Origin: UBA7236 sp964638865
Lineage (GTDB): Bacteria > Bacteroidota > Bacteroidia > Chitinophagales > BACL12
Length of the DNA: 31,705 bases
Assembly: GCA_964638865.1 (NCBI GenBank)
Contig: CAZXBG010000032.1
Span: 1-31,705 of the forward strand
Reading direction: 5' to 3'
Part shown: positions 24,443 to 31,705 of the stretch, piece after piece
Numbering within the stretch: the first letter of the stretch is position 1
How the letters are laid out: each line of letters opens with the position of its first letter
The notes under the pieces: generated by a model
Told to the model about the DNA's origin: nothing
The model's input: the letters and a program-made list of their open reading frames with translations, nothing else
The model's database searches: none
Program-made: the position numbers and the translations under genes

Positions 24443-24970
24443 TTATGCAATTTTATTCATACGGTCAATTTTGATTGAGCGAATTACAAAAACCGCATAT
24501 TGTATTAAAAACAAGATCGCCTGGGCCTGTAACACCAAATTACCATATTGCCAGTGTAAAATAGTAAACATTAATCCCATGGAAAGCAACAGTATCCAAA
24601 TAACTTTTAAATAGTCGGGTAAATTTTTATTTTTTTTAAGCAGGAAGTGGATTGTATAAACGAAGGGGATTCCTGTCAATCCGATTAATAGTAAAAGATC
24701 AGCGCCTGCCCAGTGAAGTATTTTAAATAACAGTCCTATTGTTGTTGCCAAAATGAAAAGGATTGTAAATGATAAAAATAATTTCGATTTTATAAATACA
24801 CCTTCTTTCAATAAAATAATTAATGCTGCAGTAGTTCCCAAACCGGTTACAATTCTCACAATACTATCAAATTCGTGAACATGCAGATATAATAATATAT
24901 CCCCAACAATTCCTGCTATCAGTAATATTAAAATTGCGATAGGCAAGGTAATTGTTTTCTTTTGAGACAT
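24443..24970 (-). CDS. Small membrane protein with two GldL-like FKILHW motifs
   Basis: A 175-residue inner-membrane protein with about five hydrophobic segments (~8-28, 36-55, 62-82, 90-111, 122-140, 145-164). Two related motifs stand out: FKILHWAGAD at 82-91 and FTILHWQYGN at 135-144. Both sit at the end of a helix, as in the FKIMHWPGA motif of the gliding/T9SS motor protein GldL. A third, weaker echo is LLYLHVHEFD at 26-35. The protein lacks GldL's cytoplasmic tail and no GldM or GldK is near, so it is not GldL itself but may share its transmembrane-hairpin unit. It lies 16 bp after the M48 peptidase gene and is probably co-transcribed with it. Function unknown. Confidence 0.75.
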   Translation of the reverse strand: MSQKKTITLPIAILILLIAGIVGDILLYLHVHEFDSIVRIVTGLGTTAALIILLKEGVFIKSKLFLSFTILFILATTIGLLFKILHWAGADLLLLIGLTGIPFVYTIHFLLKKNKNLPDYLKVIWILLLSMGLMFTILHWQYGNLVLQAQAILFLIQYAVFVIRSIKIDRMNKIA

Positions 24971-24986
24971 AAATAAATTTCAGTGA

Positions 24987-27092
24987 TTAATTATTGCAAA
25001 TGGTTAATTGTAATAACAACATTTCATTTTCATCCCTGAATGCTTTTCTTCCCAAAATATTTTGAGTTTCCATGAAAATATTGTGCAGCGTGTCGAGATT
25101 GGTTTCGTGATAACCAAGATCAGTAATATACTCTAAAGTAGTATTTCGAAAATCATTCATTTTAATGCGTTGTTCATTACTAATAAAAATTTGCATGTTT
25201 TCTTCCGCAAGAATTTCAGATAAAATTCTTTTTAACGGGATCTCCTTTATCTTTAGTATCGAAGAAGCTTTAACAGCAGCATCCCGGGATAGATTTTGTG
25301 TATAAATGGGATGTAAAACTTCATCAAGCTGGTTTGAAAATTCAACGTATTCCAAATGTTTTTTGTCTGTTTGAAACATACGTGTATATGCTGCGGTAAG
25401 GTTTTCCCGATCATGAGCTCCTGCTTTATTATAGAAAAAGTAAAATATATTTTTGTCCTTTTCCAATAACTCCCCATTTAAAATATCTTGTTCTTCCTGT
25501 AAAAATTTGCGCAAATTGGGAATGTCGTATTTTGTATATTTTGTTCCTTCAAATTCAAAGGTTTTTATTGGATGTCCTGGTGTTTCCAATTGCGATAAAA
25601 TATTTAAATCTGAAGTGATTCCCTTTATTTTATAAGGAATTTCTATGGTAACATCCGAATAAATATTGTCGAATGTTGAATTGAAAACAATCTCAGAAAT
25701 CCTAAGAACTTCCTGCAGATCAAATTCTTTGATATCCCTGCCATCGTAATACCCACTGTAGGCCTTGTCGAAATAGTTTTCTTTTAATTTATCCTCATAC
25801 ATGGATTTAAATTGGTTTACATTGAACAGATGAGGTGTAGTTTTGAAAGTCGCATTTGTATAAATGATGTCAGTTGCCTGTTTTTGCCATTGTTCTGCAT
25901 TTTGAAATAAATTCCATGCAGGTGAATTATCAATTTCGGCGGACAGGTTAAATTTTAATAAATATTTTTCTCTGTCCTGATTATCAGGGTGAGATGCCCA
26001 CTGGTCTTTGATTACAATACGCGATGTATTAAAACGGCTAAAGGTTGAAGAGTCTACAACAGGATATCCATTTTTTAATTCCACACCCATTTGTATACTG
26101 GTATATTTTACTACCTCTGCCAGTTGAGGATATATATTCTCGGGTTTTTTATTATCCCCTAAAATGGAATTGTAAAAGTCCATTAGTCTCAGAAAACAGG
26201 AATGCACCATATCGATTTTGTAGAGAGAATTTGTTATATTATTAGTTCCACTGGCTGATGCGGCAACGGTATCTGCATGAAATTCCATTTGCCGCGATAA
26301 ACTCAAATATGCTTTATTAACCAGTTTATACATTTGTTTTTGCACTGATTGAATTCCCTGAACGATATAAACAGTAAGGTTTGCAAGCAAAGCAAATATT
26401 CCGTGAATTTGCGCCCATGAATTTAATGTGGAACTATAACCTTCATTTTCATAAAGCATATTGTAAATGATCTTATTTACATTGTACACATAAGATCCAA
26501 GTTTCATGCTGTGTTGTGAAAAATGTCCGAATTCATGTGCCAATACAGCTTTTAATTCACTGGTATTTAAACTGTTTACCAAACCTAATCCTATCATTAG
26601 ATTTTTGCGAACCGGAAAAAACATGCTCCACAATCCCGAATTGTAAAACACCGCCGCATTCACATCTGTAGCGAGATAAACTTTTTTAGGAAAAGCTGCT
26701 TTTGTTTCTTCCGATATCCTGCGGATAAATTCAAATAATACATGCTCTTCTGCTTCCGTAATTTGTATCAGATTACTTCTGTCCACCTTGTTTGTTGTGA
26801 ACATAAATTTGAATATAAAATAGATCAGCATAACAGATAATGCCATCAAACCCAAACCTCCTATTATGGTGATAAAATGTATTCCTGCAGTCATTACCAA
26901 TATCCCTAAATAGAAACTCAGTGCAGAAATTCCTGCAACAACTGCTATCAGTATTAGATATGTTATAATGAATGCAATTATTGCAAAGGTTACCTTGGTG
27001 ACTTCCTTTTTGTAATCTTTAGAAACGAACAGTATCGCAGGATCAACATTGGCAGGGGAGGGGGGATAATTCAAGGTAGTTTGTGGAGACAT
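24987..27092 (-). CDS. M48-family membrane metallopeptidase
   Basis: A zinc peptidase of 701 residues. Transmembrane helices cover ~33-55, 58-76 and 78-98, with a further hydrophobic stretch at ~228-248. The HEFGH zinc motif is at 186-190, with the upstream AVLAHEFGHFSQHS. The third ligand is expected at Glu270 in SRQMEFHADTVAAS. YLATDVNAAVFYNSGLWSMFF is the usual M48 substrate-edge strand. Relative to HtpX (~290 residues) there is a ~400-residue C-terminal extension without a motif I recognise. Activity on membrane or envelope proteins is inferred from the family. A complete promoter lies 30-60 bp upstream, and a GldL-motif protein follows after 16 bp. Confidence 0.87.
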   Translation of the reverse strand: MSPQTTLNYPPSPANVDPAILFVSKDYKKEVTKVTFAIIAFIITYLILIAVVAGISALSFYLGILVMTAGIHFITIIGGLGLMALSVMLIYFIFKFMFTTNKVDRSNLIQITEAEEHVLFEFIRRISEETKAAFPKKVYLATDVNAAVFYNSGLWSMFFPVRKNLMIGLGLVNSLNTSELKAVLAHEFGHFSQHSMKLGSYVYNVNKIIYNMLYENEGYSSTLNSWAQIHGIFALLANLTVYIVQGIQSVQKQMYKLVNKAYLSLSRQMEFHADTVAASASGTNNITNSLYKIDMVHSCFLRLMDFYNSILGDNKKPENIYPQLAEVVKYTSIQMGVELKNGYPVVDSSTFSRFNTSRIVIKDQWASHPDNQDREKYLLKFNLSAEIDNSPAWNLFQNAEQWQKQATDIIYTNATFKTTPHLFNVNQFKSMYEDKLKENYFDKAYSGYYDGRDIKEFDLQEVLRISEIVFNSTFDNIYSDVTIEIPYKIKGITSDLNILSQLETPGHPIKTFEFEGTKYTKYDIPNLRKFLQEEQDILNGELLEKDKNIFYFFYNKAGAHDRENLTAAYTRMFQTDKKHLEYVEFSNQLDEVLHPIYTQNLSRDAAVKASSILKIKEIPLKRILSEILAEENMQIFISNEQRIKMNDFRNTTLEYITDLGYHETNLDTLHNIFMETQNILGRKAFRDENEMLLLQLTICNN

Positions 27093-27121
27093 GGATATTG
27101 ATTTTAGTGATTTAGGAAACT

Positions 27122-27152
27122 CAAAATTAGACTCTTTTCCTTAATATCCAAA
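27122..27152 (-). promoter_or_regulatory. Complete Bacteroidota sigma-A promoter for the M48 gene
   Basis: Minus strand reads TTTG (27152-27149), a 19-nt spacer, then TAATTTTG (27129-27122). Both the -33 TTTG and the -7 TAnnTTTG match the consensus with ideal spacing, and the -7 box ends 29 nt before the ATG. Confidence 0.75.
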
Positions 27153-27254
27153 ACCATAAAACAGGGAGGTTTAGAACAGTTTAAAATATATCTTTTAAAG
27201 CTAATTGTTCACGAAAGCATCATGACATGAGTAGCTGAAAACAGATTAATATTC

Positions 27255-27839
27255 TTACTCCTTTAATCTTAGAATTTGTCTTTCATATTCACCAAGATAC
27301 ATTCGAAATTGTTCATAATCAAGATCTGCATATAAGAAATGTATTAATTCTTTTCCTCCAACTGTTGCTAAACAGGTTGATTTGTTTTCACAATTAATTA
27401 AAATTGTATCCCGCTTAAAAAACACCTTAGAACTGACTTTATTGGAATCGTTGGAAAAATAGGTAACGGTGGAGTATTCATTTTTCCATTCCTCAACAGA
27501 ACCATCGTCATAATAATTTTCCGTTTTGTATGTATTAATTGCACATTCCGGGCCCTTGTAATATTCCCAAATACCTGATTTTTTATTGTTTTTGTATGAC
27601 CCCTGTGCTACCTTATAAATGGAGGTGAAATAACCTTGCATTAAATAATTATCCTGAACTTTTATTAGCTGAAAAATTTTATAATCAATCCAAAATTCCT
27701 GTTTTTGCCCATTAGAATCGGTACAATTTATTAAAGGCTCTCCATTTTTATAATGGTAATTTGCAACAGAATCGTACGACTGTAAAAATCCAACTTTACA
27801 GGTAAAGATGCTAAAAATAAAAATCAAACATGTTTTCAT
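27255..27839 (-). CDS. Secreted protein with MORN-like segment, function unknown
   Basis: A 194-residue protein with an N-terminal hydrophobic leader, MKTCLIFIFSIFTCKVGFLQ, probably a Sec signal. SNGQKQEFWIDYKIF (~42-56) and GSYKNNKKSGIWEYY (~76-90) have the MORN/YwqK-type pattern (N-G-x-K-x-G-x-W-x-x-Y), in which short strands repeat around Gly and aromatic residues. The rest has no motif that I recognise. Such proteins are common in Bacteroidota, and their role is unsettled. It lies between the M48 peptidase gene (162-bp gap) and the TPR protein gene (148-bp gap), all on the minus strand. No clear TAnnTTTG box lies upstream. Confidence 0.7.
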   Translation of the reverse strand: MKTCLIFIFSIFTCKVGFLQSYDSVANYHYKNGEPLINCTDSNGQKQEFWIDYKIFQLIKVQDNYLMQGYFTSIYKVAQGSYKNNKKSGIWEYYKGPECAINTYKTENYYDDGSVEEWKNEYSTVTYFSNDSNKVSSKVFFKRDTILINCENKSTCLATVGGKELIHFLYADLDYEQFRMYLGEYERQILRLKE

Positions 27840-27987
27840 AAGGTAATGCTTAACTTAATAAAATTGAAAAGAATTTAATGTTTTTTTTGTTGACAATGGT
27901 TTAAAAATTTGTTTGTTGTTTATTTGTTTTCACGGTTTACATAGTTAGGAATCGTTTAACCTGTATTCAATACAAATTTCTACCTGA

Positions 27988-29076
27988 TCAATATTGTGCT
28001 CTGTAAAATTTATTTTCTTCATTTATTTCCATCGCGTTTTCTTCAAACCATTTAATAAAATTGTCATATTTATTTTCGTTGGCGGCATACCATTTGTCAA
28101 ATCCATCAAGATCTCCCTGCATTAAAATCCAATGGTTGTATGATTCCATATGTCCGGCATCTTTTATTTGTTTTTGGTAACTGAAAAGAGGATTCGGGTA
28201 CGATTCGTTGTGTTTATTACTGAAATAACTATCTACAAAAATACTCCTGATTGTATCAAGGGAATTTATATCAGTTGCTCTCACCGACAGCAGTGATAAC
28301 ATAAGGGTAGGTTCATACACGCCAATTCCATAAGGCAATTTAAATTTTGTCGGGTCAGAAAGGTTACCGATGTTTATTGTTGCATTTTGACTAAAACTAT
28401 AAGATATAGTTGTGTCACTGGTAAATTGTATCTCGCTGTTATAGGTATCATAAAGCAATTTGCTAATTTCTACAGTTCTTTTACTATTGCGTTCCAGGTT
28501 CATGAATATTTCTCCGTATATCATACCCCAAACTTCTTCTGATGAACTGCAAAATATTTTTGCGGCCCAATAATAATTTGATGGGAATTGCGGGTGAACT
28601 TCAATTCCTTTTTCATAATATTCTAATGCTTTATTGTATTCCTTTAACCCCATCTGCATAATCCCCATTTCTAAATACAAATTTCCTGCATCGGGAAATT
28701 TCTTTATTCCCTTTTCATACATTTCAATAGCATCTTCCGGTTTCCCGATATTGTCATAACTATTACCTAATAATTGAAAAAGTTGAGCAGTTGCATCCTT
28801 GTGTTTTTCCACTTTTTCTAAAATTTTAATTGCTCCCTTATAGTCTTTTTGTAAATAATGGGCATACGCCAGTTCATAGGGGTAATCAAACCTGTTTGGG
28901 TCAAGTTTTTGGGCTTCTTCAAGAAGTGTTATACTTTCCTCAATTTTTCCTTTGTCCATTAACTCTATGGCTTTCATGCCCTTTTCATAGGCTTTTTCTT
29001 CATTGGTCTGGGCTATGGATAATTGATTAAATGCAAGTAGTATTATCACTAATACCGATTTTACAGATATTTTCAT
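27988..29076 (-). CDS. Secreted TPR-repeat protein
   Basis: A 362-residue protein with a signal peptide (MKISVKSVLVIILLAFNQLS, cleaved near AQ). Four tandem tetratricopeptide repeats cover ~26-165: AYEKGMKAIELMDKGKIEES, FDYPYELAYAHYLQKDYKGA, LFQLLGNSYDNIGKPEDAIE and LYLEMGIMQMGLKEYNKALE. The C-terminal ~190 residues have no domain I recognise; they include LPYGIGVYEPTLMLSLLSV and end in a charged tail. The TPR part suggests a protein-protein scaffold in the periplasm, but no partner is identifiable. A 16-bp perfect palindrome lies upstream at 29182-29197. Confidence 0.85.
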   Translation of the reverse strand: MKISVKSVLVIILLAFNQLSIAQTNEEKAYEKGMKAIELMDKGKIEESITLLEEAQKLDPNRFDYPYELAYAHYLQKDYKGAIKILEKVEKHKDATAQLFQLLGNSYDNIGKPEDAIEMYEKGIKKFPDAGNLYLEMGIMQMGLKEYNKALEYYEKGIEVHPQFPSNYYWAAKIFCSSSEEVWGMIYGEIFMNLERNSKRTVEISKLLYDTYNSEIQFTSDTTISYSFSQNATINIGNLSDPTKFKLPYGIGVYEPTLMLSLLSVRATDINSLDTIRSIFVDSYFSNKHNESYPNPLFSYQKQIKDAGHMESYNHWILMQGDLDGFDKWYAANENKYDNFIKWFEENAMEINEENKFYRAQY

Positions 29077-29181
29077 AATATTTGGGTTTAGGTGTTTGTT
29101 GGTTTATGCATTATTTAAAATTGCTTTATTTTCACTAATTAATGATTCTAAAGGGCTTACTTAGGACAAACAATATTACTA

Positions 29182-29197
29182 AAAATTTGCAAATTTT
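29182..29197. promoter_or_regulatory. Perfect 16-bp palindrome upstream of the TPR gene
   Basis: AAAATTTGCAAATTTT is self-complementary with no loop. It lies 106 bp before the TPR start in the 270-bp spacer below the antiporter stop. It could be an operator, or a chance AT-rich palindrome. Confidence 0.3.
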
Positions 29198-29346
29198 ATT
29201 TGGTGGGATGGGAATATATCTTGATTTGCACCTGTATTTCATAACGCGCAATAAACTGTAATGAAAGTCCACAAGTAAAAAGTCAGCCAAGAACTTATCG
29301 TAAAAATTCACAATAAGTTAATCCGGAGATATTGATTGTTGTCAAT

Positions 29347-31500
29347 TTACTTTTTCTTTTTCGAGCCTGTTGAGGTAAAGGCCTTGTAAACTATTTTCCC
29401 AATCGTATTTATTCGTTCAAAATTTTCTTTAAAGGGAGAGGGGGATAAAACGGAATACTGAAAATTAATATCTGAAGTATTAAATTCAGATTGAAATGGA
29501 AAAAGTAAAATGAAACTGAAGGGTTCGAAGTATTTGTTGAGTTTAGTTGGTATCTGTTCCAGTGATGAGATATAAGAAACACTTTTTTGTCGCGCACTTA
29601 CCACTATAAACAGGTGGTCGGGGGTGAGTGCATTGGCAATACTTTTAAAGTCATCCCAATCGGTAAATTCGCTGTAAGTAGCATCCAGTTTGAAATTTTT
29701 TGCATTAATTCCATCAATCAACTCAAGTGTTTTGCGTTCTCCCCAAAAAATACAAGGTGCTCCAATTTGTTTAGATAATTGATTAATGCCTTCCAACCAC
29801 CGAAAAAATCCACTTTCAAATTCTGCATTCGGGGGCATTAATATCGCAATTTTATTAAAAGTATTTACCGGTTTAATTATTTTACTTATCCATAACATTT
29901 GTTCATTACCATGAATAATATTATGTAATAATGAACCAAATATTCTATCGCTGGTGGTAGTTTTTTCATGCCAACCCATTACCACTTCTGTAATACCCAA
30001 TTCTTTAATGGCCCTGGAAATACCGGATGCAATATTTACATCAACCCGTGTAAGTATCTGAACAGAGGTGTCCGCTGAAGAAATATGTTCGGCAGCCAGT
30101 TCCAATCCGCGTTTGCTGCGCACTATTTTTTCCCTGGTATCTGCATCATCTTCAATTACGGCAAGGGGATAAATTGGTTCTTTTGATGTGGGATTTCTTA
30201 TCAATAAAGCAAGATCCAATAAATTATGCGCAGAGTCGGGATTTCCAACCGGCACTAAAATGCGTTCCAATATTTCGGGGTCGGTATCAATTTTTCTGTT
30301 TTGTGCAATTACATATCTTCTGCCTGCAGCTTCCGTAACAAAGGAACTCACCAAACAACTCACTAATATTACGATAATTGTTCCATTGAGAATATTTTCG
30401 TTTAATAATCCGAGGTCAAACCCTACCAAAATAATTGCAAGCGTTGCAGCGGCGTGAGCCGTACTTAATCCGAATATTAAATTTCCTTCATTGCGTGTAA
30501 AACCATATATCTTTTGTGTAATAATAGCAGCGAGGTATTTTGTAGATAATGCAACTACAACTAAAACTCCGGCTACATAAAGTGCATAGGTTCCATTAAA
30601 CAATACATTTAAATTAATAATCATTCCCACATTGATCAAAAAGAATGGAATAAAAATATTGTTCCCCACAAAAACCAATCTGTTTTTGAGTGCCGACTGA
30701 TGTGGAATTAATCTGTTAAGTGCAATACCGGCTAAGAAGGCTCCGATAATATGTTCCAATCCGGCAAGTTGCGATAAAAATGCCGCCAGAAACACAATAG
30801 TTAAAACAAAAATAAATTGTGAACCACCCTCTCCCTCCAGTTTGCGAAAAAACCATTTAGCGAGGAGAGGAAATACGTATAAAACTATAAATGCGAAAGT
30901 AATTACCGATATGGCTAAACGAACCCAAAAAATGCTATCTGTTTTAGCCAGTGAAAAATTGGTGATCACGGAAAATAATAATAATACGATCGTGTCAGTA
31001 ATGATAGTCCCTCCAACTGTTAAACTTACAGGTCGGGCCTTTGTAATTCCCAATCGTGTTATAATTGGATATGCTACAAGTGTTTGTGTAGAAAACATAC
31101 TCGCTGTAATAAGGGAAGGAATTAATTCAAGGTGCAGTAAATTTTTACACACAACATATCCAATAATAAATGGGACAATAAATGTTAAAAGTCCGAACAC
31201 CGTACTTTTGGTCGCATTTTTCTTAAAACCCGTCATCTCTATTTCCAGTCCTGCCAGAAACATGATATACAATAACCCAACAGTGCCGAATAAAACAATT
31301 GCACCATCTCTTTCCAACAAATGAAATCCATGCGGACCAATTGCAACACCCGCAATTATCATCCCTACAATTGACGGAATGCGCAATTTATTGAGTAAAA
31401 CCGGTGACAATAAAATAATACACAAAACAATAGTAAAAATGATAACCGGCTCCTTAAAAGGAGTGCTAAGATCTACAAGGAGCGGCAGCACAAAAGTCAT
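29347..31500 (-). CDS. Kef-type cation:proton antiporter (CPA2) with C-terminal Usp-like domains
   Basis: Membrane antiporter of the CPA2 family, predicted to exchange Na+ or K+ for H+. About 12 hydrophobic helices lie between residues ~18 and 405 (IPSIVGMIIAGVAIGPHG at 41-58, LLYIMFLAGLEIEM at 76-89, then the typical IIGAFLAGIALNRLIP near 250-265). The remaining ~300 residues (~425-717) are soluble and look like tandem universal-stress-protein-like domains (ERILVPVGNPDSA, VMGWHEKTTTSDRIFGSLLHNII) rather than TrkA-N/RCK domains. This membrane-plus-Usp architecture is common in Bacteroidota. Ion specificity cannot be read. The ATG at 31500 is preceded by a -7 box 7 nt upstream, and the -33 region falls inside a heptamer repeat. 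Confidence 0.92.
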   Translation of the reverse strand: MTFVLPLLVDLSTPFKEPVIIFTIVLCIILLSPVLLNKLRIPSIVGMIIAGVAIGPHGFHLLERDGAIVLFGTVGLLYIMFLAGLEIEMTGFKKNATKSTVFGLLTFIVPFIIGYVVCKNLLHLELIPSLITASMFSTQTLVAYPIITRLGITKARPVSLTVGGTIITDTIVLLLFSVITNFSLAKTDSIFWVRLAISVITFAFIVLYVFPLLAKWFFRKLEGEGGSQFIFVLTIVFLAAFLSQLAGLEHIIGAFLAGIALNRLIPHQSALKNRLVFVGNNIFIPFFLINVGMIINLNVLFNGTYALYVAGVLVVVALSTKYLAAIITQKIYGFTRNEGNLIFGLSTAHAAATLAIILVGFDLGLLNENILNGTIIVILVSCLVSSFVTEAAGRRYVIAQNRKIDTDPEILERILVPVGNPDSAHNLLDLALLIRNPTSKEPIYPLAVIEDDADTREKIVRSKRGLELAAEHISSADTSVQILTRVDVNIASGISRAIKELGITEVVMGWHEKTTTSDRIFGSLLHNIIHGNEQMLWISKIIKPVNTFNKIAILMPPNAEFESGFFRWLEGINQLSKQIGAPCIFWGERKTLELIDGINAKNFKLDATYSEFTDWDDFKSIANALTPDHLFIVVSARQKSVSYISSLEQIPTKLNKYFEPFSFILLFPFQSEFNTSDINFQYSVLSPSPFKENFERINTIGKIVYKAFTSTGSKKKK

Positions 31501-31507
31501 TTCGCCG

Positions 31508-31515
31508 CAAAGATA
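31508..31515 (-). promoter_or_regulatory. -7 promoter box for the antiporter gene
   Basis: Minus strand reads TATCTTTG, a full match to TAnnTTTG, with 7 nt to the ATG at 31500. The region 17-23 nt further upstream, where a -33 TTTG belongs, lies in the TKGAGAA heptamer repeat and has no TTTG. Confidence 0.6.
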
Positions 31516-31524
31516 GGGGAGGAA

Positions 31525-31552
31525 TTGAGAATTGAGAATGGAGAATGGAGAA
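31525..31552. repeat. Heptamer repeat TKGAGAA x4
   Basis: Units TTGAGAA, TTGAGAA, TGGAGAA and TGGAGAA follow each other exactly at 7-bp spacing, just upstream of the antiporter promoter. Confidence 0.85.
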
Positions 31553-31555
31553 TAT

Positions 31556-31576
31556 GCAGTGGGCAGCGGCAGTGGT
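31556..31576. repeat. Short heptamer-period stretch GCAGTGG
   Basis: GCAGTGG, GCAGCGG, then CAGTGGT: about two and a half degenerate units, again with 7-bp period. Too few copies to be certain. Confidence 0.5.
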
Positions 31577-31614
31577 CGGAATGCTCCGAGTGAAGATTTT
31601 TGTAATATTTCTGC

Positions 31615-31642
31615 AATGAGGAATGAGTGATGAGTAATGAGT
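31615..31642. repeat. Heptamer repeat AATGAGT x4
   Basis: AATGAGG, AATGAGT, GATGAGT and AATGAGT at exact 7-bp spacing. The unit is the reverse complement of the CATTACT array at the left end of the window. Confidence 0.85.
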
Positions 31643-31705
31643 AGATCCTTATAGGTTGATGCATCTATTTCTGACCAAGAGCTATTTGGTGAGTGGTGAA
31701 TAGTG

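Noticed and set aside
27255..27839. Antitoxin or toxin-immunity gene, from the MORN/YwqK-like segment
   Set aside because: The protein has a secretion leader and no toxin partner beside it; the MORN-like pattern alone does not show such a role.
27962..27974. TGTATTCAATACA dyad after the TPR gene
   Set aside because: Short stem without a loop of usable size or following T-run on the transcribed strand.
30842..31324. 160-codon frame on the plus strand
   Set aside because: Antisense to the transmembrane region of the antiporter gene, with low-complexity composition.
1..31705. Composite element bounded by inverted AATGAGT repeats
   Set aside because: The repeats are simple heptamers of different copy number, there is no transposase or integrase, and the contents are mostly housekeeping genes.

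Overview
The window looks like chromosomal DNA from a Bacteroidota bacterium, most likely an environmental member of the Chitinophagales/Sphingobacteriia/Saprospiria side of the phylum. The DNA is AT-rich. One secreted protein has a type IX secretion (T9SS) C-terminal sorting domain. Start codons have no Shine-Dalgarno sequence, and several genes carry the Bacteroidota -7 promoter box TAnnTTTG just upstream. FtsE is encoded without FtsX, also common in the phylum. Genus or species cannot be named from the sequence alone.

Layout. 1-323: a heptamer tandem repeat, then gene-free DNA. 324-3182: divergent pair, a T9SS cargo protein (-) and a DoxX-like membrane protein (+). 3249-9755: a tight plus-strand run of a CCG-domain iron-sulfur protein (LutA type), CysH, an SDR epimerase, RecQ and two glycosyltransferases, with 4- to 14-bp overlaps in most of it; it collides with ftsE (-) in a 32-bp convergent overlap. 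10505-15614: hemE, a CNNM/CBS transporter-like protein, an N-acetylglucosamine kinase-like protein and pgi, the last three closely spaced. 15615-16025: a non-coding block of nested direct and inverted repeats around a 14-bp-arm palindrome. 16026-23264: five minus-strand genes transcribed in the order copA, flippase, membrane protein, NlpC/P60 peptidase, nnr. 23370-24390: a Tat-exported superoxide dismutase, tRNA-His(GTG) and a strong terminator. 24443-31500: minus-strand genes for a GldL-motif membrane protein, an M48 peptidase, a MORN-like secreted protein, a TPR secreted protein and a Kef-type antiporter. 31501-31705: three or four families of 7-bp repeats.

Most of the content is housekeeping: haem synthesis, glycolysis, DNA repair, cell division, metabolite repair, sulfate assimilation and metal or oxidative stress. 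I found no CRISPR array, prophage, transposase, toxin-antitoxin pair or recognisable defence system. The features most worth a second look are the heptamer repeats at both window ends, one array lying in the promoter region of the antiporter; the palindromic repeat block at 15.6-16.0 kb; near-leaderless promoters; the M48 peptidase paired with a small protein carrying two GldL-like FKILHW motifs; and the copA-led operon containing polysaccharide-export-like genes. No strong case for a wholly new system can be made from this sequence.
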